Source: Argentina anserina (taxonomy: Eukaryota > Streptophyta > Magnoliopsida > Rosales > Rosaceae). Taken from it: 64,000 bases of DNA. The stretch is taken from the NCBI RefSeq assembly GCF_933775445.1, contig NC_065876.1, forward strand, positions 5,332,001-5,396,000. Reading direction: 5' to 3'. Both the position numbers and the translations under genes were made by a program. Positions 1 through 11,275 of the stretch are shown here, one piece after another. The notes under the pieces are model-generated. The model ran no database searches. It was not told the origin of the DNA and saw only the letters and a list, made by a program, of their open reading frames with translations. The first letter of the stretch is position 1. Every line of letters starts with the position of its first letter.

Positions 1-1952
1 ACACGGGCATTGAGAAAAATAACCTTGTTATTGGTAAATTTTGGTTCTAAATTGTTGTTAGTGGTAAAAACCCCTATTTTCAACATTAGTAAATAACCTT
101 TGTCTGCACTGTTATATTTGATTTTTTATTGTTTATTTGCAGGCTGAGGTTCCATGATGATGTTCAAGTCAGAAGATAGTTTTATGTTTATATTAGGTTT
201 GTAAATTTGAGAACCACCATAATTTTACCACTAGGTAAACTGAATTACAACCTAATTGTGACCGGAGTGCACATGATTTTGTATCAGTTACCTGCATTGA
301 TTACACGATGTGGGTGGCAGAAGTCAGTGATTACTGTGCTTTACCTGCATTACAGTCTGTCAATGTACTCCATGGCTTTAACTCTTATTCGGGGTTCCCA
401 AAATATAAACCTATAAATCAAGAACTGCAAAGATCGATGCTCCTGACGCAGGGAGGCATGAACAGGTCCTGTAGCATACGAGTTACTTTTTTTTCACCGA
501 TAAGTAGAAAAGCCTAAGCAGTTGCACATGGTAGAAGCCACCCAGCTAATTTCGCCTCAGCTGCCAATCCTGCAGCATCAACACCAAATTTGGTTTAGGG
601 TTCAGTTGAATTCAAAAAACATTGATGTTGAATTCAACAAGCAAATCTCCTTGGCAAGCATTTAGAAAAAAATCATCAAACAGGTAGTAATTCTAAACTT
701 TCAATGCCTGACATCTCAGGGAAGAGTAGATTGCTAAAAACCAAAATGAAAATTCTGTCATAAGCTATTGCAAAGAGCATTATATAGCAGATCTACAAAT
801 AATCAACTTAATTTGTCATTAGAGAGGTAACTTAATTTATGGTTCTTTTCTCCTTATTTTCTTAAATCGACTTTTTCCTTACTTTTTTTCCCTTCCCAGT
901 GTAGTTTATACTGCCTATAACTACAAATAAGATGCATTTGTATTCATATAACTACCTTTCCTGAGGTAAGCGTGGGGGTTTTCCAACAAAGCACTCCAGA
1001 ATTCTTCTTCAACCTGCACGCAAAATATTAAAATATAAAATATTTGCACATCCAAAATATTTTGGTCACCAACAAAAGAAAAAAGAGCAGAAAGACACTA
1101 CTCTTTTTTATAGTTGCCAGTGTTGTTACCATTGTCAGAGCCACAACAGAAAGCAAAAGTATCACTTCCCAAAAGACAAGCTTCAAAAGATGTCCTAGCT
1201 GGGATTGCAAAATTGTTTTGTAGTTTGGTGCAACAGGTCACTTGAGTAGCATCTGTGGAACACAACTTCTTTTGAACCCTCAAGAGTTTTTGGGAAACAC
1301 CACCTTGATTGATGTTCAGGTTGGTGAAAAGATAGGACCTGGCAGTCTTGGTTGCTTCCCTCTTCCCTTGAAGTATGAAGCTTTAATCCAGGAGGCTTTG
1401 GTGCATCGTTTTCAAAAGATCTGCAGGATGAGGCCGCTCTTGTACTCAGCACGTTTCCTTCACTATTTCTTAATGTACTTACAACCACCATTTTGTCAAA
1501 GCAGTTATGTGGCACTTGAGAAGCACAATCACAAAAACAAGGTAATATAGGCTTCTCCGATGTGTATTCAGAGTAATCTGAACCACTTCCACGCTCACAG
1601 AGAGATGGTGACTTTTGTTGCAATCTGTTTCATGATTATATGGATGATAACAGACTGCAAGTCATGAAATTTTTAGTGTATGTGACCTTGAATTTACCAA
1701 ATTGCAACTACTAGGTTGGATTACCTTGATTCACAAATAGAGACGACAATCTTCCTAGTTTCCTCAAAAAATTCTTGAATGACTTGGATGGCATAAATCT
1801 ATAGCTCTCTTCCACATAGATTCCAACTGTTCATCAAAATCCTTCTGCATTTGCGACTTGTCTGATGTGTTGGCATTGCATGAAGTAGGGTCACTTGGCC
1901 CTGTACATGATGTATGCAAAGTCATATGATCAAAAAGCACAAACAAACTTCA
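1..1952. repeat. Direct repeat copy A (pair of 11276-13227)
   Basis: Positions 1-1952 match 11276-13227 at a constant offset of 11275, with no difference noticed on reading. The match ends at 1952/13227, after which the copies diverge. Copy B lies inside the STICHEL-like pseudogene, whose upstream exons continue beyond 13227, so copy B is the source and copy A a detached duplicate. The left limit is unknown because the window begins inside, or exactly at, the repeat. Confidence 0.95.
966..1900 (-). pseudogene. 3' fragment of STICHEL-like (DnaX-like) gene, duplicated
   Basis: This is the copy-A version of the last exons of the STICHEL-like gene at about 12241-13175. Recognisable pieces are an exon at about 1720-1900 (S-rich, ending IDLCHPSHSRIF before a stop), a C-terminal stretch at 1195-1623 (SDYSEYTSEKP, STLRNSEGNVLS), and its continuation in another frame at 1098-1283 (VQKKLCSTDATQVTC, FCCGSDN). 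The P-loop ATPase core is absent. The lesions (a frameshift in the first exon near 1765 and another near 1283) are the same as in the other copy, so they predate the duplication. No promoter is visible; it is presumably non-functional. Confidence 0.7.
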
Positions 1953-2227
1953 CAATAACTAATGTAGTTTACCGGCTACTACATCTCGGTGTCAATTGCA
2001 ACCTCTGCCAAAATGGACGCATTTAGGGCCTAGGAGGTTTTGGATTTGGGAAAACATACCAATCCAAACCTTTTGTATGGAGGTTTTCCAAATCCAAAAG
2101 ATTGAAAAGAATAAAACAAGAATTAGGGGATATATATATATATGTGGAAAATAGGCAATTAGGGAGTACAAAATTACAAAGAGCCCTAGTGGTCTCAATC
2201 AGAAACAACAAGCTGCTCTGAATTTCC
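1953..2227. promoter_or_regulatory. Upstream region of the CD2BP2-like gene
   Basis: This is a short AT-rich interval between repeat copy A and the next start codon. It holds a TA run with a TATA-like motif at about 2128-2144, 85-100 bases before the ATG. Nothing else is recognised. Confidence 0.35.
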
Positions 2228-3217
2228 ATGGAACGCTCTAATCTCAAACGCTCCTTCGAAGCCGACGACGACGACATGTCCGCCAAGCCTCCACCGGCGA
2301 AGAAGATAAGGTATCCGAAAGGCAAGAAGGTGAAGCCGGAGGCCGAACAAGCCAGAGCCGCGGGCGGCGATGCGGTGGCCCCGACGCCGATGAACGACCC
2401 TAGCCTGGCGGCGAAAAAGAGGGCAAAGGAGAGGGCGAGGGAGAAGGAGCTGGCGGAGGCGCAGATTCGCAGCAGCGAAATCGCCAAGATCTTGAGGGAG
2501 GCTGACTCAGGCCCCGCCGAGAAGATCAAATCGGACTACAAGAACTTCGTCGAGGACGGCATTCAGTTCGACCCGTTCAACTTGGAGAAGGAGAGGGAAG
2601 AAGGCTATTTCGACGCCGACGGGAATTTCGTCGAGTATGTGGAGCAGAATATCAAGGACGCTTGGTTTGACAGCCTTGACAAAGCTGTTGATCCAGAAAC
2701 CACCAGGGAATTTGCTGAGAAATACGGCGACGGTGGCGACGGCGAAGATGATGAAGCTGCGCAGGATTTGAGTTCGGAGGAGATTGGGAAGATCAAGAGG
2801 CGAATTGCGGATGCGCTGGAGCCGGGGGAGACTGTGCTGCAGGCTCTGAGGAGGCTCAAGGGGAACAAGAAGGAGAAGATGTCGGCGGAGACGAAGGCGG
2901 TGTTTGATCAGCTGACTGAGGATGCTTTGATGCTGATGATGAAGAATGGGGAGAACAATGTGTATGATGAGGAGAAGGAGGTTTTCGAGAGGGAGGCGCA
3001 GGGGTATGAGACCTTGGCTAGGGTGAGAATGGGAGAAGGGAAGTCCATACTGGAGGACATGGAGAGTGATGCTGGGGCTTTGAATCCCATTGCGTCCATT
3101 GGTGCTGTTGATGGTGCCGTGGCTGATGATGATGCTTTTGACATGTTTGGCGATGATGATCAGCCTGCTGCTGCGCCGGGATTGGAGGCCAATGGTGGGG
3201 GAATGGGGAATGACTAA
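2228..3217 (+). CDS. CD2BP2/Lin1-like splicing factor, truncated by in-frame stop
   Basis: A single-exon frame of 329 codons. The N-terminus is charged and contains a basic stretch (AKKIRYPKGKKVKP), like plant homologues of CD2BP2 (yeast Lin1/Snu40), a U5 snRNP-associated assembly factor in the nucleus. Further landmarks are the DGIQFDPFNLEKEREEGYFD block, typical of the family near residues 110-130, then FVEYVEQNIKDAWFDSL and an acidic linker with DDDAFDMFGDDD. The frame stops at TAA 3215-3217, directly before a conserved aromatic C-terminal block that remains open in the same frame (see 3218-3397). The family is normally longer and includes that block. Either the allele is truncated, the base is an error, or the stop is read through; the first two seem likelier. 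GC-rich coding and clear codon bias support a real gene. Confidence 0.85.
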   Translation: MERSNLKRSFEADDDDMSAKPPPAKKIRYPKGKKVKPEAEQARAAGGDAVAPTPMNDPSLAAKKRAKERAREKELAEAQIRSSEIAKILREADSGPAEKIKSDYKNFVEDGIQFDPFNLEKEREEGYFDADGNFVEYVEQNIKDAWFDSLDKAVDPETTREFAEKYGDGGDGEDDEAAQDLSSEEIGKIKRRIADALEPGETVLQALRRLKGNKKEKMSAETKAVFDQLTEDALMLMMKNGENNVYDEEKEVFEREAQGYETLARVRMGEGKSILEDMESDAGALNPIASIGAVDGAVADDDAFDMFGDDDQPAAAPGLEANGGGMGND

Positions 3218-3397
3218 GCGTTTGATGAAGGGTCCGGTTACTGTTACAGTTTCAGCTTGGGGTATTATTACGATCCGAATACTGGGTTGTACTGCTCGGC
3301 TGTTTCGGGGTTGTGGTACTCGTACAATGAGGAGACTGGGGCATATGATGAAGTTGCACACCAGGCACCTGAGGCCACGGCAGCTGCTGTGAATTGA
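3218..3397 (+). pseudogene. Orphaned C-terminal OCRE-like tail of the CD2BP2-like gene
   Basis: The same frame continues without another stop for 59 codons to TGA 3395-3397. It encodes repeated aromatic motifs (SLGYYYDPNTGLYCS, GLWYSYNEETGAYDEV), the pattern of the OCRE/GYF-like end seen in plant CD2BP2-like proteins. The preserved frame and conservation indicate that the stop at 3215-3217 is recent or an artefact. Confidence 0.7.
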
Positions 3398-3574
3398 GTA
3401 AGGAAGAGCTGAAGAGATCTGCTGCTTCTGCGAGTTTTGTGCAAAGTTTGTAATAGTTGAATACCAGTGAGTCTAATTCAACTACTGGCGGTGAATAGTC
3501 AATTCAACCGAAGGGTTTGTAACTTGCTAATTTGGAATTCATTGTACATGGTACAACTGTGATATTTTTGAAGT

Positions 3575-4970
3575 TCAAACCATGTCAGGCCTCTGTGGAA
3601 GCAGGAGGTTGTAGAACTTATCATGCAAGAAAAAAACTCTTTCCCTTGCTATCAACAGCCTTTTTCCACCCACACCATCCGCCGTTTACTATTTTCTTGT
3701 GTTCATCGTTTGCCCGTATAGTGAGGATCAAGTATAAGACATGCAGAGTCTCCGCTTGCATCATTGTAATCAACTCCCAAGAGGGTATACGCAAGAACTC
3801 CACCACCTGCAGTCATAAATCAAACTATTAAGACTTTCACTTTTGTAGTCTCTTTAAAGCTAGTGTCAAATTCATGTGAAGTAGAGGAATTCATGCCGTA
3901 CCTGTCATAATAGGTGTTCCTTGATTCCAAAAGTGCAAGGCCAGCCTCGACATTTTTCAGGAAGCTCAGCTCCAGATCTAAAATTCATGACTTTGCAACT
4001 AACCTGTTCAACATTTAAGTCGATCATTTTAAATTTGGGTGCATTTGACTTCAGAAAGTATCAGCAAATATCATTGATCTACTTACTCCCAAAAGCTTGT
4101 CCAGAACAAAGCTCAACTCAATGGCACCAATCCATTCGTGAACTCCGTGAAGGAATGAAAGAAAGATCCTTATCGCCAATCTCTACCAATGACTGCTGTA
4201 TTTCCCTAAAGTCAAGTTTATCTTTAGTTTACATTGTATAACACCGATATTTGTACCCAAAAAGATGGAAGAGAGCAGTAGTAAAGATGTTAACAGGTCA
4301 ACCACGGATTGTTGTAATAATGTTGAGAATTTCTTATAAGATCCACGAAACAGCAAGTAACATATTCGAAATTGGGATAACCTCAACTGTTGATGAAAAC
4401 AAACTTCGAAAACAGGGTAGCCTTGAGGATTTCAGACTATCTGATATCCAAGTAGAAGTGATTCAAATTGCGTTTCATACCTATGCAATGGGACATCTAT
4501 AGATGTATAGTGTTGGAGTCTGAACCATGAAATGATCGTTTGAAGAGAATGATAAGCACAACCCCAGCCCTAGGAAATGAAAGAAAATTGCACTTGAGAG
4601 AACTGCAGCTGCAAATAACCATCTATAAAAATACTATATCTGACAACTGTCCAGGAAAAAAACAGAGAAGTGGACAATTTAAAAGTGAGTTCATGCAAAG
4701 AGATGGTCCTCTTCTTCTAGAGTTGATAGTACCTGTTGATTTGAAATAAAATGAGGGATGGTAATAACTTATTTGACAGCTTTAGTCTGATCATTACAGA
4801 GTTCAAAATAAGTAGCAGCTTAACTAATGGTAAATGAGATTGTTACCGAATCATTAAATCCATCTTGTAGATAATGGTAGTACTCATAAGAGCCTTGCAC
4901 CAGAGACACACTGCCTCCTGAAACTGCATCAAGCCAAGATGCTCACAACTAAAGTTCCACTGAGAGGAAG
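3575..4970 (-). pseudogene. UFM1-specific protease 2-like (peptidase C78), frameshifted
   Basis: Exon-like blocks in family order at 4847-4970 ([18 protein letters not shown]), 4481-4569 ([19 protein letters not shown], with the catalytic Cys), 4087-4205 (REIQQSLVEIGDKD then WIGAIELSFVLDKLLG), 3902-3977 (ELPEKC then TPIMT) and 3575-3806 ([21 protein letters not shown] with the catalytic Asp-Pro-His, [18 protein letters not shown], ending [10 protein letters not shown]). Splice signals remain at block ends. The reading frame is lost at least four times by single-base changes, near 4150, 3950, 3730 and 3625. The family removes UFM1 from its targets at the ER. The N-terminal half was not found. 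I am confident of the family; the broken state could be pseudogenisation or sequence error. Confidence 0.8.
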
Positions 4971-5342
4971 CTGAAAAAAGCAATTAAAAGCACTTGTTCA
5001 AGGAAAAGAGTATTAACAACCAAATGAGGGTTTTTTTCGACCATTTCTAGGGTCGGAAATCATATTTTGTGTTGTAGTGAAACGTGTCAGGTATGAAATG
5101 AAACAGAAAACCATAAGTTCATTACTAGTTGATCCTCGTCTCTTCCAGTAGTTACAACTTACAAGTACAGTTGAGCGCAGAACCATTTAAGGCCAGCTAT
5201 TTTCAATTTCAACTACCAGCACCATAGTTATAAGTCTCACCTGTAATGTTCATATATTATAGCATACATAAGATAGTAGTGATTAAACTCCAACCGCTAA
5301 CTGATCTCTGTAAATACCCTGCGGATACATCCAATATACTGA

Positions 5343-6000
5343 AATACATTGGAATTGTCGTGGCGGTGCTAGACCTGGATTCTTTGCACAAGCCACGTTT
5401 CTGAAAAATTTGTTAGCTCCTGATGTGTTTTGTTTACTAGATACAATCTCACCACTATAGGATTAGCTTGTGGACAAATTTTCATTTGCCAAGTCTGCTT
5501 CTGTTGCTTCTAATGCTCACTTTGGTGGTTTGATCTTTATTGTGGAATGATGCTAAATTTCATTTTGATATCATTACTCATTCTCGTTTCACTCGTACTA
5601 GATGTACAGATGCAACATCTGATTCTGCAATTTATTACTTTTGTTTATATGTATCCACATAAATCTCTACAACAAGATATTTGGAGATTGTTACTTACTT
5701 TCTTTACAATCCCATGAGGGTTGTATTCTTTCCCTAAATGAGAAGTGGTTTAAGTGTACGTTGTTACTCAATTTATGAATAATTTCCAGAATCAGGCTGC
5801 TTTGTTCTCTTTGCTTTGTTATGGTCAAATAATCATCATCCTCAGATTGAAATTTGTGAGAGATTTTGGACAGAGTTCTGCTTAAGGATAAGGGTAGATC
5901 TATGTTTCCTGATATTCATCTAACATATTTGCCAATTGCTGGTTCTGATCGTGGTCCGATTTATCTCCTAATTAATTTAGTAAAACCTACTTCCAATGCT
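5343..6000 (+). pseudogene. L1-type LINE endonuclease fragment, decayed
   Basis: Plus-strand translation begins WNCRGGARPGFFAQATF, LAPDVFCLL, the start of the L1/APE-like endonuclease of plant non-LTR retrotransposons. It passes through RFTRTRCTDATSDSAIYYF and ends with LTYLPIAGSDRGPIYLLI, resembling the terminal SDH(S/C)P(I/L) motif. Several stops and frame changes interrupt it, and no reverse transcriptase follows. It is a dead fragment. Confidence 0.6.
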
Positions 6001-6125
6001 TAAACATCCCGACTTGTGTATGTTTTAAACCTTAATCGTGGTTCCCATATATAGGATATCATCAATGACTATTGCAATCATGGAAAGGTATACGAGAACA
6101 TAATTTCTTTTCAAAATTGAACTTG

Positions 6126-8237
6126 TTATTTGTGTTCCAAGTTTATAACTACAAAGAATCCTAACTGACCTATCAAGAAACCAACACGCGGCGCTTTGAA
6201 GGTAGTAGCCGCCTTCCAAATGAAGTTAAATATTGTAGCACCTATGACCTTCCCCCTGGTTATATTCCCGGTGTCCTTTAGTAATGACTTGGTCGTAGAG
6301 GTGGCCATCGCGGCCGCATATGCGGATGCGGATGCGGCGGCAGAGAATGTATTGTCCCTCATTAGTGGTGGCAGAGTTCCATGTCTTACGACATAATCTA
6401 GTGTGGGTTCAAAGCCATATATTTCAATAGCTCGCATAGCATCTCTGAATCCTTGGCCATAAACATCGTCCCCTCGATCCCACTTTTTTTCTACTAAGAA
6501 CTCTTTCAGCTCTCTTGTATATTGAATTTGCTGATTAGTTTTGTGCGAGTTACCAAGACCACTGGATGTAAACCACTCCAACCATTTGTAAGCCATTACT
6601 TCGCAAAGACCTTCTACAGAGCTTTTTTCATACCCCCATGCTATACCTGTCAATTATTTAATTACAATTACAAACACATGTTAGAGATGATCACTAACAG
6701 ATAAACCCGCGAATTAATTAAGGACATCAGTTAATCAAAAGAAAAAATTAAAGTTCGAATGTTCAAACCTTGAAGGTGGAACCATGCATGCATCATCTCA
6801 TGTGACAAGATTGCTCCCATTTCTATACTGTATAGGCAAGTACAAAAAAACTTGAATAGGTAAAGGGTGCAAAGACTGAACAAAAATTCTAAGAAATAAT
6901 GTCAAGGTATCTGAGAAAGAACACAGGTACATACTCTGGTTTTCCAAACAGCATTAGAATTGCGTGGCCCATCAAGTACTTCACAGCGGTGACCTTTTTG
7001 AAATGTCTTCCGATTCTCGAAAATTTTTCTATCTATCGCAGGGGGATAAAAAAGCCCATTAGGGTAGTAAAGGGAAAAAGAGCATTTGTTTATATATATA
7101 ATTTAACAATCTCGTTCACACAACGAGTTACTGTATGAACGAGATTATATAATTTAATATGTATCTTAAAAAAAATTATGTTATTAACACACCCGAAAAT
7201 GTTATCTTGAATCTCTCAAAATATGAAACTCGATAGATCTTACTGTATCAATTCTGCTCCTTATAGCTCTGACCAAATATATCAATATTTTAACCCATAA
7301 TATGCCAGCCTTTGGCGATGCTAAGAACGTCGACATACTTGGAAGGTAAGAACCGGCAGCTTCACCGTCTGTACCATAATAATAGCAAAACAAAAGGTAA
7401 AAACAGAGTCGACTTTGTTTAATCACGTATGTTCTTAAACACGTGCCTGTGAGAAATATGTATTCTTATAGTTAGTCATATATCAAGCCAAAACTGCTTA
7501 GTAACAGTTAGCAAACTCGTACATCTTAACTCGTTTCACAAAGATTTATAAATCATCCATATTTTGCAAAATTTAGATTACTAAGCAATTTTAAATTTGA
7601 TTAATACGTAATACGTTTCAATTAAAAGGGCGATGTATCACTTATAACTTTGGTTTGTTACCTTGACGACAACGTCTACTCATCATTTGAGTCCTGTCGA
7701 CAAATAATATAGGAATTTTTTCATCAACTTCAAGTTTAGAGATTTTATAGAACTCAAACACACTTTGGATTACAAAGCTACATTCGTCTGAATTTGTGAC
7801 CGCTATAGAAGAGCAATTTGAGCATTGTTCTCGGCCATCACCAAGGTTCAGACGTACGGGTTCTCCTTCTTCCTATAAATAATGTATACGCAGTCAAAGA
7901 AAAAAGAATCGGAGTCAGTCTTGTTATCTTGTCTGAAATATAAGTAGGGGAGCCATGAGATATACCTTGTGTCTGAAACAAGTATCACACCATGGCCAGG
8001 TAGGGTTTGTCAAACACGTATCACGCTTCACTTCCTCCTATACAAGGGAAATTAGATTGAAAGAGGCTCAAGATCAGTTCAATAAGATCGGAGACTAAAT
8101 TGCGAAATAAAATATTAAAAAAACACGCAGCAGCAGTCGGAAACAGAGTTTTGACATGCATGTATGAATTGAATTGCAAAACAGAACAAAAAAGAAGAGG
8201 CATATAAATGACTTACAGAGTCGTTATTTTGCGACAT
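6126..8237 (-). CDS. DA1-like (DAR) zinc peptidase, compact form
   Basis: Seven exons on the minus strand: 8237-8217, 8037-7966, 7872-7662, 7368-7244, 7032-6935, 6827-6769, 6646-6126. All join in phase with GT-AG introns, giving 368 residues, so the model is probably right. The first exon is only MSQNNDS. Exons 2-3 carry Cys/His pairs (WCDTCFRH, CSNCSS) like a reduced LIM region, followed by DECSFVIQSVFEFYKISKLE and IPILFVDR as in DA1. Exon 6 has the HEMMH metalloprotease motif (about 6788-6802) and exon 7 has VEGLCEVMAYKWLEW. DA1 proteins are ubiquitin-activated peptidases limiting organ growth. This one lacks the ubiquitin-interacting motifs and is shorter than the roughly 500-residue family norm. 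It also has an unusual tail: an Ala-rich run (SAAASASAYAAAMA) and a hydrophobic end. It may be a diverged but functional paralogue. Confidence 0.7.
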
Positions 8238-8795
8238 CAAAACGATCCAGGATAAAGATGCAGCAGCAGTACGTCTTGTGCTACTAGTAGTATTTAAGTG
8301 CTCTAGCCTGAGGAAGTGTAATGTTCAAGTCAATCCTTCTCCTATTTCATACTGAAAAATAAAATAAAAAATCCTTCTCCTAATCGGAATCAAAATCTGT
8401 ATGTACACTTTTCTTTTCTCGTTAAATTGGATGTTCGGTTTCCATCTTGCTCTCAGAATCTACTTGCCACGTGTACTTTTATTATATGTGCAGGAAAGGT
8501 GTAGGGTATTTTCGTAACTAGCCCAAAACCCTATTTTTATCTAGTTCACCATATATATAAACAGGACCTCGAGAGCCACATATGTCATTATCTCTTTCTT
8601 AAACTTATAGATCTGAGTCTCTCCCCTTCCAATCATTCTTCTGCATCATATGAAATTTCAGAAGATTGAAATTTTAGATGATTTTCTGGTAGTTTAAATC
8701 CGATACGTAGATTGATTTAGACTATCAGAAAAACATCTTAAGATTCAATAAGACTGACGGAGGAAATCAAACGACGACGGATACATGACGGAGAG
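8238..8795. promoter_or_regulatory. Shared upstream region between divergent genes
   Basis: About 560 bases between the DA1-like start (minus) and the first plus-strand ATG. A TATA motif (atatatataa, 8551-8560) faces the plus strand. A pyrimidine-rich leader follows (about 8590-8650). No other elements are claimed. Confidence 0.4.
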
Positions 8796-9172
8796 ATGGC
8801 TGCCGCCGGAAATCCCAATGATGTATGTGTGGGTGATTATGCTTTTTTCTAATTGTTGGTCTATTTGTTTTTCTTTCTTTGAAGAAACCTTTATTCAAGA
8901 ACGAAGAGTACAACAAGAAACTGCCTATTGCTAGTACCAATCCTTTTAAGTCTCATTATGTTCGTTCTCTATTACTTCTACGGTGGCCGTGCTCGGGTCG
9001 GATCGGGCCGTTTGACGGATCCGGTCTCAATCCCGAGTTTCTCTATTTGTTTGACCTAAACTGGAGATTTTTTTCAATTACATGCCCCCATGGGTTGAGA
9101 TGTTATTTTGGTTTACCATTGGGTCTAATGGGCTTTCCGGAGTCCGGACATCATCCGGTCTGGCCCAGCTAG
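8796..9172 (+). CDS. Doubtful two-exon small gene
   Basis: ATG 8796 follows the TATA motif by about 235 bases. An exon 8796-8822 (MAAAGNPND) ends at GTATGT and can join in phase to 8885-9172 after a polypyrimidine-AG, giving 104 residues (KPLFKNEEYNKKLPIAST...). I recognise no family. The second half looks non-coding and runs into the likely promoter of the next gene. It may be the 5' remnant of a truncated gene. Confidence 0.2.
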
Positions 9173-9271
9173 TCCTCATCTTGTTATATAACATTCTGTT
9201 AAGATTTCTATTTTTAATCTCATTTACACAGTAACTCATTTTCTACTCTCCTACTACTCTCCTCTCATCTC

Positions 9272-10369
9272 ATGGCTCCAGTCATTGCGCCTCCCACTGG
9301 TGGTTTTTCTTCGTCAGGTGGATTCAACTCAACTCGCATTTTGTCGACCTTGGGCTTGGGTGAGGGTGATTTCAGCCTCCTCAAATCAGAAGTATGTTTT
9401 TCTCCGTTTTTTATTTTTGAATCTTGATTTAATTTCAGATTCGACTGTTAGGGTTTTACATTTGCGATGACCAGTGAGTTTGATCTGAATCTGTGTGGGC
9501 TAGTTGTTAAGGTCCTTTAATTCTTCGAGTTCTGATTTCAATTTATCGAATCTGAGACTGCATTTTAGTTTTTTTTGGGTATTATCATCTTTACTTCAAT
9601 GCTTCTTTAGATTTGTGCTGTGTTGATTGGTTTGATGAGTTATTGTGTTCTCCTTAGTGTTAAAAATCCCCACATTGAATGAAATGCATTCAATGTGTCT
9701 ATGTTTGTGTATAAACTTGATCGCATGCTTTGCTCTGGATTGTTTTTTGTTAATGATCAAGTCCCCTTGGTTGAGAAAAATTTCTCTAGTGGGTGGGTCT
9801 TTGTTTTTGTATAAACTGGATAAGATGTTTTGCTGCTTATTTGCTGAGGATTTGTTATTTTATTTGTTTATAGACTCTTTTAAATATGACACAGTTTGGT
9901 TAGATTTGAGAATCCTGATTTTATTTTCAAGGTGCTCTTGATGGGGTTTGCTGAAAAGAATGTGTCTATTTATGAACTCTGATGTCTATTGACATCCCCA
10001 ACATTGAGAGTTCTGGTTTAGAATTTTGAATTCCTGTTTTTTGCTTTGATGTGTATTTTGTTATTGTTAGAGATTGCTGGTGCTATGCCGATTTGCCTGC
10101 AAGGCTTGTTTTGTCTGACATATTTCTTTTGGCAGACTGGTGTTGTGAACTGGCCTAACCGTGAGTTTACTGGAGTGAAACTCATCATGAAGGATAATAG
10201 AATGACGGCTGTGCGTACAAAGTTGCCTCTTCCGGTAATAAAGTCTGTGAGATTTGAGGAAGTTTCTGCTGATGCCCCCAATGGCCCCCTGATTGCAGCA
10301 GCAGTGCTTGCAATTACATTGCTTGTCCGCCATGCTTTAGGTATATTTTCATTACAAAATTACCACTAA
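9272..10369 (+). CDS. Unrecognised two-exon protein with C-terminal membrane segment
   Basis: Exon 1 is 9272-9391 (MAPVIAPPTGGFSSSGG..., ending LLKSE before GTATGT). Exon 2 is 10136-10369 after ttttggcag, joining in phase 0 to give 117 residues. The middle is hydrophilic and well formed (VVNWPNREFTGVKLIMKDN, VIKSVRFEEVSADAPNG), followed by a membrane-length stretch (LIAAAVLAITLLVRHAL). A second possible donor (GTATAT at 10341), directly after the membrane segment, suggests the true gene may continue into exons not found here. The leader just before the ATG is pyrimidine-rich (tctcctactactctcctctc). I do not recognise the family. The Ser/Gly-rich start could be a transit peptide, but that is a guess. 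Confidence 0.45.
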
Positions 10370-11275
10370 CTACATATCTGAGTTCATTATTACCACCACA
10401 ATCCGTGTGTTATTCTCAGTGCGCCAACATTCCTTTACTTTCTATTTGTAATGATATTTCCTTACTGTGATTTTACTAAATTGCCCCATTAATCAAATAC
10501 AAAACTTGTCACTCAGTGTTCTCTCTCTCTCTCTCTCTCTCTCTCCTTTTACTTGGAGTCTAGGAAGAGATTGAAGTACAGCTTTTGAAGAGGTTCGTTG
10601 GATATGAGGAAGAGAGATAAGTTTGGAAGGGTGATGCAGGGAAGGAAAGAGAGCGGTTTAGAAGGGAGAAAAGAAATGAGGGAGGTCAGGGGAGAGATAA
10701 CAAGGCACAGCCTTCAAAGATACTTTTCAATTCATTCCAATCTGCCCTTGAGATACAATAGACATCCATACTTGTAGGCTTCAAACAACTCTTAGACTCC
10801 TAGAAAACCATAGGACTGTAACTGCTAACTTATTAGTAATAAGACGTTAAAAGACTAAAAACTCTACTCATAATTATTCTTGCAGCGGAAAATTAACTTA
10901 TTTTGAGGTTTCCAAACATGATATTTCTTTTTCAGCCATCTTATGGCTGCTCCATCAAAGGGGGATTTTTTAGTACGTATTATACTAAGCTACTGAGAGT
11001 CATTAGTACTCTACTAACCCACTGAGGGTCAGTACTCTACTGTCGGTTAATAGCATTGGTCGTCACTATGGTTTTAAATTGTGTTTTAAACTTCCAATAA
11101 CTTCTAAATTGAGGGTTGATAGCCTTAAGAAAATGCTGTTTAAAAAAAGAAAACAGAAAACTCATTATCTTTTAATGTTTACTGACATTCAATAGTTTTA
11201 GTGGTATGAAACACATTATCCAAATTTTTAGGGGTAGTCTCGACGGGATTGATTAAGAAACGGAAGGAGACAGCA
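10370..11275. other. Intergenic, no gene seen
   Basis: AT-rich sequence with a CT microsatellite at 10521-10545. No coding pattern was recognised on either strand. It ends where repeat copy B starts. Confidence 0.5.
10521..10545. repeat. CT dinucleotide microsatellite
   Basis: About twelve uninterrupted CT units. Confidence 0.95.

Noticed and set aside
1242..1550. Plus-strand 102-codon frames in both copies of the 1952-bp repeat
   Set aside because: They lie antisense to recognisable STICHEL-like exons and have no motif of their own.
3215..3217. Programmed stop readthrough in the CD2BP2-like gene
   Set aside because: TAA followed by GCG lacks the known plant readthrough contexts; kept only as a finding to test.
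2507..3361. Long minus-strand frame opposite the CD2BP2-like gene
   Set aside because: Compositional mirror of a GC-rich coding strand; no family resemblance.
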